DNA of 64,000 bases from Tenuifilaceae bacterium CYCD. GTDB taxonomy: Bacteria > Bacteroidota > Bacteroidia > Bacteroidales > Tenuifilaceae. The DNA is taken from NCBI GenBank assembly GCA_036322835.1, contig AP027304.1, forward strand, positions 434,001 through 498,000, given 5' to 3'. The position numbers and the translations under genes are program-made. Numbering within the stretch: position 1 is the stretch's first letter; every line of letters begins with the position of its first letter. Shown one piece after another: positions 27,685 to 35,347 of the stretch. The notes under the pieces are model-generated. The model had not been told where the DNA came from. It searched no databases and saw only the letters and a program-made list of their open reading frames with translations.

Positions 27685-27700
27685 TATGAAATATTTCATA
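27685..27700. promoter_or_regulatory. 16-bp perfect palindrome upstream of the split Crp/Fnr gene
   Basis: TATGAAATATTTCATA is a perfect palindrome lying between the -7 box (27723-27730) and the ATG (27667) of the interrupted regulator. Its size and symmetry fit a Crp/Fnr dimer site, so autoregulation is a reasonable guess. Confidence 0.5.
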
Positions 27701-27722
27701 TTGGCACTTTAATTTTTCGAAC

Positions 27723-27762
27723 CAAAAGTACACTAAATCGGTGAACATTAAGAGTATTTTTG
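27723..27762. promoter_or_regulatory. Divergent promoters of the regulator and of the porin-pst operon
   Basis: On the minus strand TACTTTTG (27730-27723) serves the Crp/Fnr gene. On the plus strand TATTTTTG (27755-27762) serves the porin gene, whose ATG is at 27802. The two boxes are 24 nt apart, so binding of a regulator here could affect both directions. Confidence 0.5.
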
Positions 27763-27801
27763 CACTATACAAAAACTAATTTTTTAGACAATATTCTAAC
27801 C

Positions 27802-29190
27802 ATGAAAAAAGTATTTACCGCATTGCTGATATTTGGCATACTTTCGGCAAAATCCCAAACATCCAACGATATTCTGAACCTTTTAATACAGAATAAAGCA
27901 ATAACGCAAGAACAGGCCGACTCCTTAAGAGCAGAGCACGCAATTAAGCAACAGAACTCACTGCCCGATAAGAAGTTTAAAGTTGACTTCGAGGTTCGCC
28001 CACGTAGCGAGTACAGGCACGGATACCAACAACTTCCCAACGATACTAGCACATACGGTTTCCATATAAGCCAACGTAGCAGACTAGGGTTTAGCTTCGT
28101 GAACGAATCGAAACTAGCTGCACAGTTTACTATTCAGGATATAAGGGTTTGGGGAATTCAAGACCCCAAATCATCAACAGCATCAACACTTCAGGTTTTT
28201 GAGGCTTGGGCAGAGCCTTACATCACGGAGAATTTATCGGTACGTATTGGTCGCCAACGCCTTGTGTTCGATAACCAAAGATTATTCGCCGATAACAACT
28301 GGCGCCAAGGAGCCGTATCGCACGATGCGCTTAACATTAGATATAATGCCGATAAACTTATCTCGGAAACAGTTCTGGCATTCAACCAATCGTCAGAACT
28401 ACTCGATGGGACTAATTATGCTCCCAAAGGTTTTGAGAACTATAAGTTCTTGGCTGTGAACTTTTCACGGTTCAAAGTAATAGACAACCTATATCTTTCA
28501 TTGCTAAACAGTGCCGATGGATACCAGAATGCCACCGATGCTGAGAAGCTAAACATTAGATATACCAATGGAGGTAGAGTAGATTATGACCTAAAACCAT
28601 TCTCGTTTACAATGGCTGGTTACTACCAATCGGGAAAGAGTGCCAAGGATAAAAATATTGATGCGTGGTATATTCAACCCGAGGTTAAACTTGTTATTCC
28701 TTCGAATACCACTTTTCGTTTAGGCGCAGAGGTTTTCTCGGGTAACACACCGCAAACTTCAGTAAATAACGACAGAGCATTCTCCCCTTTATACGGTTCG
28801 GGGCACTCATTCAATGGCTCACTTGATTTAATAACAAAATTCCCCTCCGATGTTAGCGGTGCTGGGTTAGTTAACCCATATCTGTTTATCATCCATCCAC
28901 TTGGTAAAATGTTTGAACTCAGAGCCGATTTTCACCTATTCTATTTAAAGGAGGACTACATAAGCAATAGCGAAACCATAAATAAGTACCTTGGATTTGA
29001 AAATGATTTATTGGTAAGCTATAAACCCAACAATTTCACAAAAATTGACTTAGGATTCTCCTGGGCAAACACCACCGAAAGTTTCGAAATTGTAAAAAAA
29101 GCAAAGGCTGGGGCAAATGAATACACTCCCACTTGGGCTTACATAATGATTACTTTTAAACCTCAACTATTTAGCGCATCGTTCAAATAA
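27802..29190 (+). CDS. Alginate-export-like outer-membrane porin
   Basis: A 462-residue protein with a signal peptide (MKKVFTALLIFGILSAKSQ), a short helical segment (ILNLLIQNKAITQEQADSLRAE) and a long beta-barrel region starting VDFEVRPRSEYRHGYQ. The segments QRSRLGFSFVNESKLAAQFTIQDIRVWG and LSVRIGRQRLVFDNQRLFADNNWRQG match the alginate-export/porin family. It lies 12 nt upstream of pstS, so it probably belongs to the phosphate uptake operon and may let phosphate across the outer membrane, in the role of OprP in Pseudomonas. That role is inferred from position. The ATG at 27802 is chosen because the signal peptide begins there; an in-frame GTG or TTG upstream is unlikely. Confidence 0.82.
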   Translation: MKKVFTALLIFGILSAKSQTSNDILNLLIQNKAITQEQADSLRAEHAIKQQNSLPDKKFKVDFEVRPRSEYRHGYQQLPNDTSTYGFHISQRSRLGFSFVNESKLAAQFTIQDIRVWGIQDPKSSTASTLQVFEAWAEPYITENLSVRIGRQRLVFDNQRLFADNNWRQGAVSHDALNIRYNADKLISETVLAFNQSSELLDGTNYAPKGFENYKFLAVNFSRFKVIDNLYLSLLNSADGYQNATDAEKLNIRYTNGGRVDYDLKPFSFTMAGYYQSGKSAKDKNIDAWYIQPEVKLVIPSNTTFRLGAEVFSGNTPQTSVNNDRAFSPLYGSGHSFNGSLDLITKFPSDVSGAGLVNPYLFIIHPLGKMFELRADFHLFYLKEDYISNSETINKYLGFENDLLVSYKPNNFTKIDLGFSWANTTESFEIVKKAKAGANEYTPTWAYIMITFKPQLFSASFK

Positions 29191-29202
29191 AAAATTACTA
29201 AA

Positions 29203-30150
29203 ATGAAGAAGATATTAGCTTTAGCATTAGCCGTAACTATGATTGTTGCGCCTTTTAGTCAGAAAAAATCTGTTGCACAGGAAAAATTAAAAGGCGAAAT
29301 AACCCTATCGGGCGCATTTGCACTTTACCCCTTGGCGGTAAAGTGGGCCGAGGAGTTCAAAAAACTTCACCCCGATGTTAAAATTGATATCTCGGCAGGT
29401 GGCGCAGGAAAAGGAATGACCGATGTTCTGAATGGAATGGTGGATATTGGAATGGTTTCGCGCGAGATTTATCCTGAGGAGGCAAAGAAAGGTGCGTTTG
29501 GATTTGCGGTTGCAAAAGATGCTGTAGTACCTGTTGTAAACGCCAATAATCCTATTATTGCCGATATTCTTGCACAAGGACTAAAACCCGAAATTGCCAA
29601 TCACATTTGGATTACAGGTAAAGTAAAAGTTTGGAATCAAGCATTTACCTCCAAAGTTAAAGCGCCAATTCACGTTTACACCCGTTCCGATGCTTGTGGT
29701 GCTGCTGAGGTTTGGGCAAAATTTTTTGGAAAAAAACAGGAAGATTTACTTGGCAGCGGAGTTTATGGCGACCCAGGATTAGCACTAGCGGTAAAAAAAG
29801 ACCAACTGGGAATTGGGTTCAACAACATTGGTTATGCCTACGATTACAAAACCAAACAGCAGGTAGCCGGAATTAGAGTTTTACCAATTGACTTGAATAA
29901 AAACGGGAAAATAGATGAGGATGAAAATTTCTACGACTCAATGGACAAACTAATTGCGGCAATTGCAGCGGGGAAGTATCCATCGCCACCAGCCCGTGAA
30001 CTGTACTTTGTAACAAAAAAACAGCCTCAAAAAAAGGTGGTTGTCGAATTCATCAGGTGGATATTGTCCGAAGGACAAAAGTATGTGCTCGAAACAGGAT
30101 ACATCAACCTACCCAAGGAGAAAGTTTTGGTAGAGATTAAGAAATTATGA
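29203..30150 (+). CDS. pstS: Phosphate ABC transporter, substrate-binding protein
   Basis: A 315-residue periplasmic binding protein of the PstS family, with a signal peptide (MKKILALALAVTMIVAPF). Phosphate-contact regions are visible: LSGAFALYPLAVKWAEEF, SAGGAGKGMTDVLNGMVDIGMVSRE and TRSDACGAAEVWAKFFG. An unexpected feature is DLNKNGKIDEDE at residues 230-241, which matches a calcium-binding EF-hand loop (D, N, N, G, I, D, E at positions 1, 3, 5, 6, 8, 9, 12). It overlaps pstC by the ATGA pattern. It captures phosphate and delivers it to the PstCAB permease. Confidence 0.9.
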   Translation: MKKILALALAVTMIVAPFSQKKSVAQEKLKGEITLSGAFALYPLAVKWAEEFKKLHPDVKIDISAGGAGKGMTDVLNGMVDIGMVSREIYPEEAKKGAFGFAVAKDAVVPVVNANNPIIADILAQGLKPEIANHIWITGKVKVWNQAFTSKVKAPIHVYTRSDACGAAEVWAKFFGKKQEDLLGSGVYGDPGLALAVKKDQLGIGFNNIGYAYDYKTKQQVAGIRVLPIDLNKNGKIDEDENFYDSMDKLIAAIAAGKYPSPPARELYFVTKKQPQKKVVVEFIRWILSEGQKYVLETGYINLPKEKVLVEIKKL

Positions 30151-31049
30151 GACGATTAAAATACAGACTTTTAAAGGAAAAGATAGCCCGGCATTATATG
30201 CTGGGCTTAACCATTTTATGCCTAACAATCCTTTTTGTTATTGGACTTGTACTACTATCCAAGGCATTTCCGGTTTTTAGGGATAAAGATTTATTTAAGG
30301 TTTTCTTCACAAGCGGATGGCGGCCATTCAAAGGCGAATACGGATTCCTTACCTTTATTTTTAGTACACTAAACGTTACATTCATTGCTATTTTAATAGC
30401 ATTGCCATTCTCGTTGCTCACATCAATATATTTAAGCGAGTACTCAACTAGCAGAATTAAAAGAATTTTCAACCCAATAATCGACCTTTTATCAGGAATA
30501 CCCCCGGTAATATATGGTGTTTGGGGTACACTCACAGTTGTTCCGCTAATATCAGAAAAGATAGCCCCACATTTTGTCGATTTCTCCACTGGCTATAGCG
30601 TTTTGGCAGGTGGAATTGTACTGGCTATAATGATTACTCCGCTGATAATTAGTATTACCAACGAGGTTTTTGCCGCAATCCCCAAAGATATTAGAGAAGC
30701 ATCGTGGTCGTTGGGTGCTACCAAGTGGGAAACGGTGAAAAAAGTTGTCCTACGAAAATCGTTGCCGGGAATAATTGCGGCTGTTGTTTTGGCAATTTCA
30801 AGGGCATTCGGCGAAACAATAGCCGTGCTAATGGTTTGCGGGAATGTAACCGAACTGCCAGCATCAATTTTTGACTCGTGTTACCCTTTACCAGCATTAA
30901 TTGCAAATAACTATGGCGAGATGATGTCGTTACCCGAATACGAAGCAGCACTTATGTTTTCGGCACTTCTACTTTTTATAATTATAGTCATTTTTAATGC
31001 GGGTTCAAGGTTGATTTTAAATAGAGTTAGTAAAAGGTATCAGCAATGA
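30147..31049 (+). CDS. pstC: Phosphate ABC transporter permease PstC
   Basis: A 300-residue inner-membrane permease with six hydrophobic segments. The cytoplasmic coupling loop is EASWSLGATKWETVKKVVLRKSLPGI, the EAA motif that contacts the ATPase. An earlier conserved run is LLSGIPPVIYGVWG. It overlaps pstS and pstA by 4 bases each (ATGA), so the genes are translationally coupled. It pairs with PstA to form the phosphate channel. PstC and PstA are told apart by order and by similarity of this one to the PstC N-terminus (LFVIGLVLLSKAFPVF, GEYGFLTFIFSTL). Confidence 0.93.
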   Translation: MRRLKYRLLKEKIARHYMLGLTILCLTILFVIGLVLLSKAFPVFRDKDLFKVFFTSGWRPFKGEYGFLTFIFSTLNVTFIAILIALPFSLLTSIYLSEYSTSRIKRIFNPIIDLLSGIPPVIYGVWGTLTVVPLISEKIAPHFVDFSTGYSVLAGGIVLAIMITPLIISITNEVFAAIPKDIREASWSLGATKWETVKKVVLRKSLPGIIAAVVLAISRAFGETIAVLMVCGNVTELPASIFDSCYPLPALIANNYGEMMSLPEYEAALMFSALLLFIIIVIFNAGSRLILNRVSKRYQQ

Positions 31050-31885
31050 GAAAACTAGAAGAAAGAATATTTAAGGTACTGATGATTATATCGTCGCTTG
31101 TAATTATGTCGGTACTGCTATATATTTTGTGGATTATTATCCGAAGAGGCTTACCATCCTTAACTTGGGACATGGTTTCGAAAGTTCCGTCGGGTGGATT
31201 TTACCTGGGTAAAGAGGGTGGAATTCTTAACGCAATTGTTGGCTCGCTATACTTGATATTTGGCTCTGTGCTAATTAGTACGCTAATAAGTTTACCCGTT
31301 GCACTGTATATCAATTTTTTAATCAACAAGAAGTCTAGATTCTCAAGTATTGTTCGATTCTCATTCGATATACTTTTTGGAATTCCATCCATTGTTTATG
31401 GAGCCTTTGGTTTTATGGTGATGATATACTTGGGAATACAAGCCTCATTGCTTGGGGGTATAATTGCAGTGTCGTTACTCATAATTCCAATAATGGTTCG
31501 CTCAATTGACGAAGTAGCGGTATATGTTCCCAAAGATTTAATTGAAGCACCTCTATCGCTAGGAGCAACAAAATTTGAAACATTGAAAGTGGTTGTTAGG
31601 CAAATCCTACCAGGTATAACAACTGCAATTCTATTGGCCGTAGGTAGAGGAATTGGCGATGCCGCCACAGTCCTTTTCACAGCGGGTTACACCGATAGCA
31701 TTAACCTTTCGCCAGCTCAACCAGCAGCAACCTTGCCATTGGCAATATTTTTTCAACTGAGCAGCCCCATCGAGGAGGTGCAAAACAGAGCTTACGCTGC
31801 AGCACTTATCCTAACAATTATAATTCTGGTTATCAGTTTTTCGACCCGATATTTTGGAAATAAACTTTCGAAATCGAAAGTGTAA
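31046..31885 (+). CDS. pstA: Phosphate ABC transporter permease PstA
   Basis: A 279-residue inner-membrane permease with six segments. It contains LFGIPSIVYGAFGFMVMIYLG and the coupling motif EAPLSLGATKFETLKVVVRQILPGI. The sequence GRGIGDAATVLFTAGYTDSINLSP near the end is typical of PstA. It follows pstC with ATGA overlap and is separated from pstB by 35 nt. It forms the heterodimeric permease with PstC. Confidence 0.93.
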   Translation: MRKLEERIFKVLMIISSLVIMSVLLYILWIIIRRGLPSLTWDMVSKVPSGGFYLGKEGGILNAIVGSLYLIFGSVLISTLISLPVALYINFLINKKSRFSSIVRFSFDILFGIPSIVYGAFGFMVMIYLGIQASLLGGIIAVSLLIIPIMVRSIDEVAVYVPKDLIEAPLSLGATKFETLKVVVRQILPGITTAILLAVGRGIGDAATVLFTAGYTDSINLSPAQPAATLPLAIFFQLSSPIEEVQNRAYAAALILTIIILVISFSTRYFGNKLSKSKV

Positions 31886-31920
31886 CGTTATATGTTTTTA
31901 ATAGATAAACGGACAGTAAT

Positions 31921-32748
31921 ATGAAAGATATTCTAAACGAATTGGTTGTGGAAAATTCAACAATAAATAAGAATACAAGTAATGAGGGAAATATAATTCC
32001 TCATCTTTCAGTCAAAGACCTAAATGTATTTATTGAGGGTAAACATATTTTAAAAAATATCAACTTGGAGATACCCGATAAGAGCATTACGTGTATTATT
32101 GGGCCATCGGGGTGCGGAAAAACAACACTGCTCCGTTCCTTCAATCGCCTGCACGATGATTCCGCGGATGTTAAAGTTACAGGTCACGTTTGGATTGATA
32201 ATGAGGATATATACGGTTCAAATGTTGAAGTTACTCATATTCGAAAAAAAATGGGATTGCTGGCTCAACGTCCAACAGTGCTACCTATGGATATATTCGA
32301 TAATATTGCATTTGGACCACGCTTGTATAAGCGCCACAGCAGAAGAGAACTTTACAGAATAGTCAAGGAACAACTAACGAGAGTTGGGCTTTGGGAGGAA
32401 GTTAAGGATAGGCTTAAATCTCCGGCTAGCAAATTATCGATTGGACAGCAGCAACGTTTATGCCTTGCCAGAGGATTAGCCGTTGAGCCCGAAATAATTC
32501 TAGGCGATGAGGCCACATCGGCACTCGACCCAATATCTACAACAACTATCGAGGAGCTGTTTGTTAAAATGAAAGAACAGTATAGCATTGTATTGGTTAC
32601 GCACACACTACGACAGGCAAAACGTATAGCCGATTATGTGGCCTTTATGTATTTGGGCGAACTTATTGAATTTGGCCCTGCCGATGAGTTTTTTAACAAC
32701 CCCAGAAACGAACTCACAAAAGGCTACCTCGAAGGTAGTTTTAGCTAA
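31921..32748 (+). CDS. pstB: Phosphate ABC transporter ATP-binding protein
   Basis: A 275-residue ATPase with a complete set of motifs: Walker A GPSGCGKTTLL, Q-loop LLAQRPTVLPMDIFDNIAFG, signature LSIGQQQRLCLARGLA, Walker B IILGDEATSALDPIS and switch VLVTHTLRQAKRIADYVAF. These are typical of PstB. It drives phosphate import by PstCA. The operon ends here with a terminator. No phoU or two-component phoBR genes follow, so phosphate regulation must be encoded elsewhere, or the broken Crp/Fnr gene and Rrf2 gene upstream might take part. Confidence 0.93.
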   Translation: MKDILNELVVENSTINKNTSNEGNIIPHLSVKDLNVFIEGKHILKNINLEIPDKSITCIIGPSGCGKTTLLRSFNRLHDDSADVKVTGHVWIDNEDIYGSNVEVTHIRKKMGLLAQRPTVLPMDIFDNIAFGPRLYKRHSRRELYRIVKEQLTRVGLWEEVKDRLKSPASKLSIGQQQRLCLARGLAVEPEIILGDEATSALDPISTTTIEELFVKMKEQYSIVLVTHTLRQAKRIADYVAFMYLGELIEFGPADEFFNNPRNELTKGYLEGSFS

Positions 32749-32768
32749 AATTCCCGGAGCGATTTGCA

Positions 32769-32794
32769 AAAGCCATAGCGAAATCTATGGCTTT
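32769..32794 (+). terminator. Terminator after pstB
   Basis: Perfect 10-bp arms AAAGCCATAG (32769-32778) and CTATGGCTTT (32785-32794) with a 6-nt loop and a T-rich tail. Confidence 0.82.
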
Positions 32795-32819
32795 CTTCAT
32801 TTTATTACCTTCTAAATAT

Positions 32820-32834
32820 CTATTTAATAAATAG
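32820..32834. repeat. Short inverted repeat in the pstB-spermidine synthase gap
   Basis: CTATTTA (32820-32826) and TAAATAG (32828-32834) around one A form a symmetric 15-bp site. It is AT-rich, so chance is possible. Confidence 0.3.
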
Positions 32835-32943
32835 TGTTAATTATCCGTTGAAATCCTCATCTATTTAAACCAATCAATAATTAATAAGTCCGATAGTTAA
32901 GTTGGATGGAATACCGGTTTACCATTTAAAATTAATTCAAAAT

Positions 32944-32963
32944 AAGTCATTACATAATGACTT
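32944..32963. promoter_or_regulatory. 20-bp inverted repeat upstream of the spermidine-synthase-like gene
   Basis: AAGTCATTACATAATGACTT has perfect 9-bp arms around CA. It lies 35 nt before the ATG at 32999, where no TAnnTTTG box is visible, so it may be an operator or overlap an atypical promoter. The rest of the 200-nt gap (32795-32943) holds nothing else I can name. Confidence 0.5.
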
Positions 32964-32998
32964 AAGAAAACTATTAAACATATTAAAAACAAAAAATT

Positions 32999-35284
32999 AT
33001 GGATTTGCTTTCTGAAAACTCTCCTTCTGAGAATTCTAAATGGCTCTGGAAACCTGCAATTTCAGCAGGCCTAATATCATTATCGTTTATTGCACTGGAA
33101 ATACTTTGGACACGAATTTTTTCCGCAGAATATTTTTACACCTTCGCATTTCTGGTTTTATCATTATCCATTCTAGGAATGGGTATTGGGGGCCTTTTAA
33201 TTAGGCTTTGGCCAAAACTTAGCGAAGAGAAGCATTTGTGGCTTTACCTTTCACTTGGGAGCATTATTTCGGTCTTAGCACCAATAGTTGTTCTCCACTT
33301 CGACCTCGATTTCACCCTACTATTCAGCAGTAAAGCAATGGTTGGTATAATTGCACTAGTAGTTCTTTTGCTTAGTATCTCGTTCCTTTTCGGAGGGATG
33401 TCGCTAAGTCTGCTTTTCAAAAAGAACCATAGCCAAATGGACAAGATTTATATGGCCGACCTTATTGGTGCTGGAGTTGGTGTAATATTAGCCATTATAC
33501 TGATGAATTTGATTCAGGTGCAGAAAACCGCCTTTCTGGTTAGTATTCCATCGCTTATTGTTGCATTAATGTATGCTAAACGATGGTATAAAATTGCTCC
33601 GTTTCTGTTAATTGTAGGGCTATTTATAGCTTTACCACAATCGGAAAAATGGTTGAACAAGCAACGCCAGGAGCGGTTTGAGCTGATTCATCAGCACTGG
33701 GATGCAATGGCGCAGATTAAGGTGATGAAAGTTAACGAGGAGCAATACTATGCTGTTATCGATAACGCCGCTCACTCACCTGCATACCGTTTCGATGGCA
33801 ACTTTGATGTTCCTGATAGTTTAAAACCAATGCCGGGTTATCCTATGCGATACTTCGCGAAACGCACTTCCAACTGCAATTTACTGGCTCTTGGGGCTGG
33901 AAGCGGTGGCGATGTTTTAAATGCATTAAGCTCCGGTGCTACTGAAATTCACGCTGTGGAAGTTGTTCCGTATATGAACAAACTGATGACCGATGGATTG
34001 CTTTACGATATAACAGGAAAAATATATAGCCACCCAAACGTTAAGGTTATTACAGAGGACGGGCGCTCATACGTTCGTAGGTTTAACAATAAGTTTGATA
34101 TTATCTATGCTGTAAGTTCAAACACCTTTGCATCGTTGGCATCGGGAGCATTTGCACTGGCCGAGAACTACCTGTTTACCGAGGAGGCCTTTGAGGATTA
34201 CTACGATGCAATGACCGATGATGGAATTCTTTTCCTCGACCACCAATTCTATATTCCTCGGCTTGTATCGGCAGCAAAACAGGCATTGGAGAATAAGAAT
34301 GTTGCAAACCCCAATGAACACATTGCGGTGCTGCATTCCTATATTGCAAATCGCAAACTTATGCTTTTCAGCAAAAACCCAATTAAACAGGAGTGGTTAA
34401 CCGAGGGCTTAGCAGATATCACGCAGGGCGAAAGACCATATATGGTTGTAGAGTATCCAACACCAAACGATTCGATAAAGCACAATTTGATTGCTGAGAT
34501 AATGAATAATGGCTGGGCAAAGGTGCAGGATACTGTAGCCATAAATCTATCGCCCAATACTGATAATCGACCTTTTGCTGCGCAGATGGGTATGCTTAAA
34601 AATGTCGATTTCTCGAAACTCGACAAAATATCACCCTTCGAGTTTAGAGGATTTCCTCTTGCAAAACTTCTAATTTTCATAATTCTTGCAGTAGTAGGAC
34701 TAATTGCTATACCAATAAATTTGATTCCATTTTTAAAGAAAGGCGAAAAGCTAAATCTTCGCGGATGGAGTTACTTCTTCCTGATTGGTGCCGCATTTAT
34801 GGCAATTGAGGTGATTCTCATTCAGAAATACACCCTATTTATTGGCTCTGGAGTATATTCCTTTGTAACCATACTTTTCTCGCTACTTTTAGCATCGGGA
34901 GTTGGTAGTAGGTTTTCACAAAAGTTAAAACCAAGCGTTGCCTTTACTGGAATTATTGCTTGGATTTTGCTCGATACTCTTGTATTTCAACACCTACTGT
35001 CAAGTTTAGGATTTCTAACTCTTGCCTACAGAATACTAATTACCATATTACTTATTATTCCACTTGGATTTTTTATGGGAATGCCTTTCCCAAATGGAAC
35101 AAAAAGGGTTGGAGAGTTGGTTGACTGGGGTTTTGCAATTAATGGTGCAGCATCGGTTCTTGGCTCTACAGCCATTATGTTAGTGGCATTTTCGTTTGGA
35201 TACAACGCAGCATTGCTAGTTGGTGCATTCGGCTATCTACTTGCAATGACCATAATGTTATCGAATAAAAACTGGGTTAAATAG
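32999..35284 (+). CDS. Polytopic membrane protein with spermidine-synthase-like domain
   Basis: A 761-residue fusion. Residues about 20-220 hold six or seven membrane segments (ALEILWTRIFSAEYFYTFAFLVLSLSILGMGIGGLLI). Residues about 230-530 form a Rossmann methyltransferase/aminopropyltransferase domain, with the nucleotide loop LLALGAGSGGDVLNAL, the acidic HAVEVVPYMNKLM and VITEDGRSYVRR. Residues about 555-755 hold further membrane segments. Such fused MFS-spermidine-synthase proteins are widespread but poorly understood. The residues that would bind polyamine are not clearly conserved here, so true spermidine synthesis is doubtful. It is transcribed alone, between a 20-bp inverted repeat and a strong terminator. 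Confidence 0.82.
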   Translation: MDLLSENSPSENSKWLWKPAISAGLISLSFIALEILWTRIFSAEYFYTFAFLVLSLSILGMGIGGLLIRLWPKLSEEKHLWLYLSLGSIISVLAPIVVLHFDLDFTLLFSSKAMVGIIALVVLLLSISFLFGGMSLSLLFKKNHSQMDKIYMADLIGAGVGVILAIILMNLIQVQKTAFLVSIPSLIVALMYAKRWYKIAPFLLIVGLFIALPQSEKWLNKQRQERFELIHQHWDAMAQIKVMKVNEEQYYAVIDNAAHSPAYRFDGNFDVPDSLKPMPGYPMRYFAKRTSNCNLLALGAGSGGDVLNALSSGATEIHAVEVVPYMNKLMTDGLLYDITGKIYSHPNVKVITEDGRSYVRRFNNKFDIIYAVSSNTFASLASGAFALAENYLFTEEAFEDYYDAMTDDGILFLDHQFYIPRLVSAAKQALENKNVANPNEHIAVLHSYIANRKLMLFSKNPIKQEWLTEGLADITQGERPYMVVEYPTPNDSIKHNLIAEIMNNGWAKVQDTVAINLSPNTDNRPFAAQMGMLKNVDFSKLDKISPFEFRGFPLAKLLIFIILAVVGLIAIPINLIPFLKKGEKLNLRGWSYFFLIGAAFMAIEVILIQKYTLFIGSGVYSFVTILFSLLLASGVGSRFSQKLKPSVAFTGIIAWILLDTLVFQHLLSSLGFLTLAYRILITILLIIPLGFFMGMPFPNGTKRVGELVDWGFAINGAASVLGSTAIMLVAFSFGYNAALLVGAFGYLLAMTIMLSNKNWVK

Positions 35285-35292
35285 TTAACACG

Positions 35293-35327
35293 AAGAAAGC
35301 AGGGCTAAAAGTGCACCCTGCTTTCTT
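35293..35327. terminator. Bidirectional terminator between convergent genes
   Basis: Perfect 12-bp arms AAGAAAGCAGGG (35293-35304) and CCCTGCTTTCTT (35316-35327) lie between the spermidine-synthase-like gene and the converging TonB receptor gene. Confidence 0.82.
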
Positions 35328-35347
35328 TATTTTCGCCGCATCCATCG

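Noticed and set aside
27176-27772. A complete short Crp-like gene starting at 27772
   Set aside because: It is the 5' fragment of the interrupted regulator; its last residues come from the insertion element, and the family-like start is the ATG at 27667.
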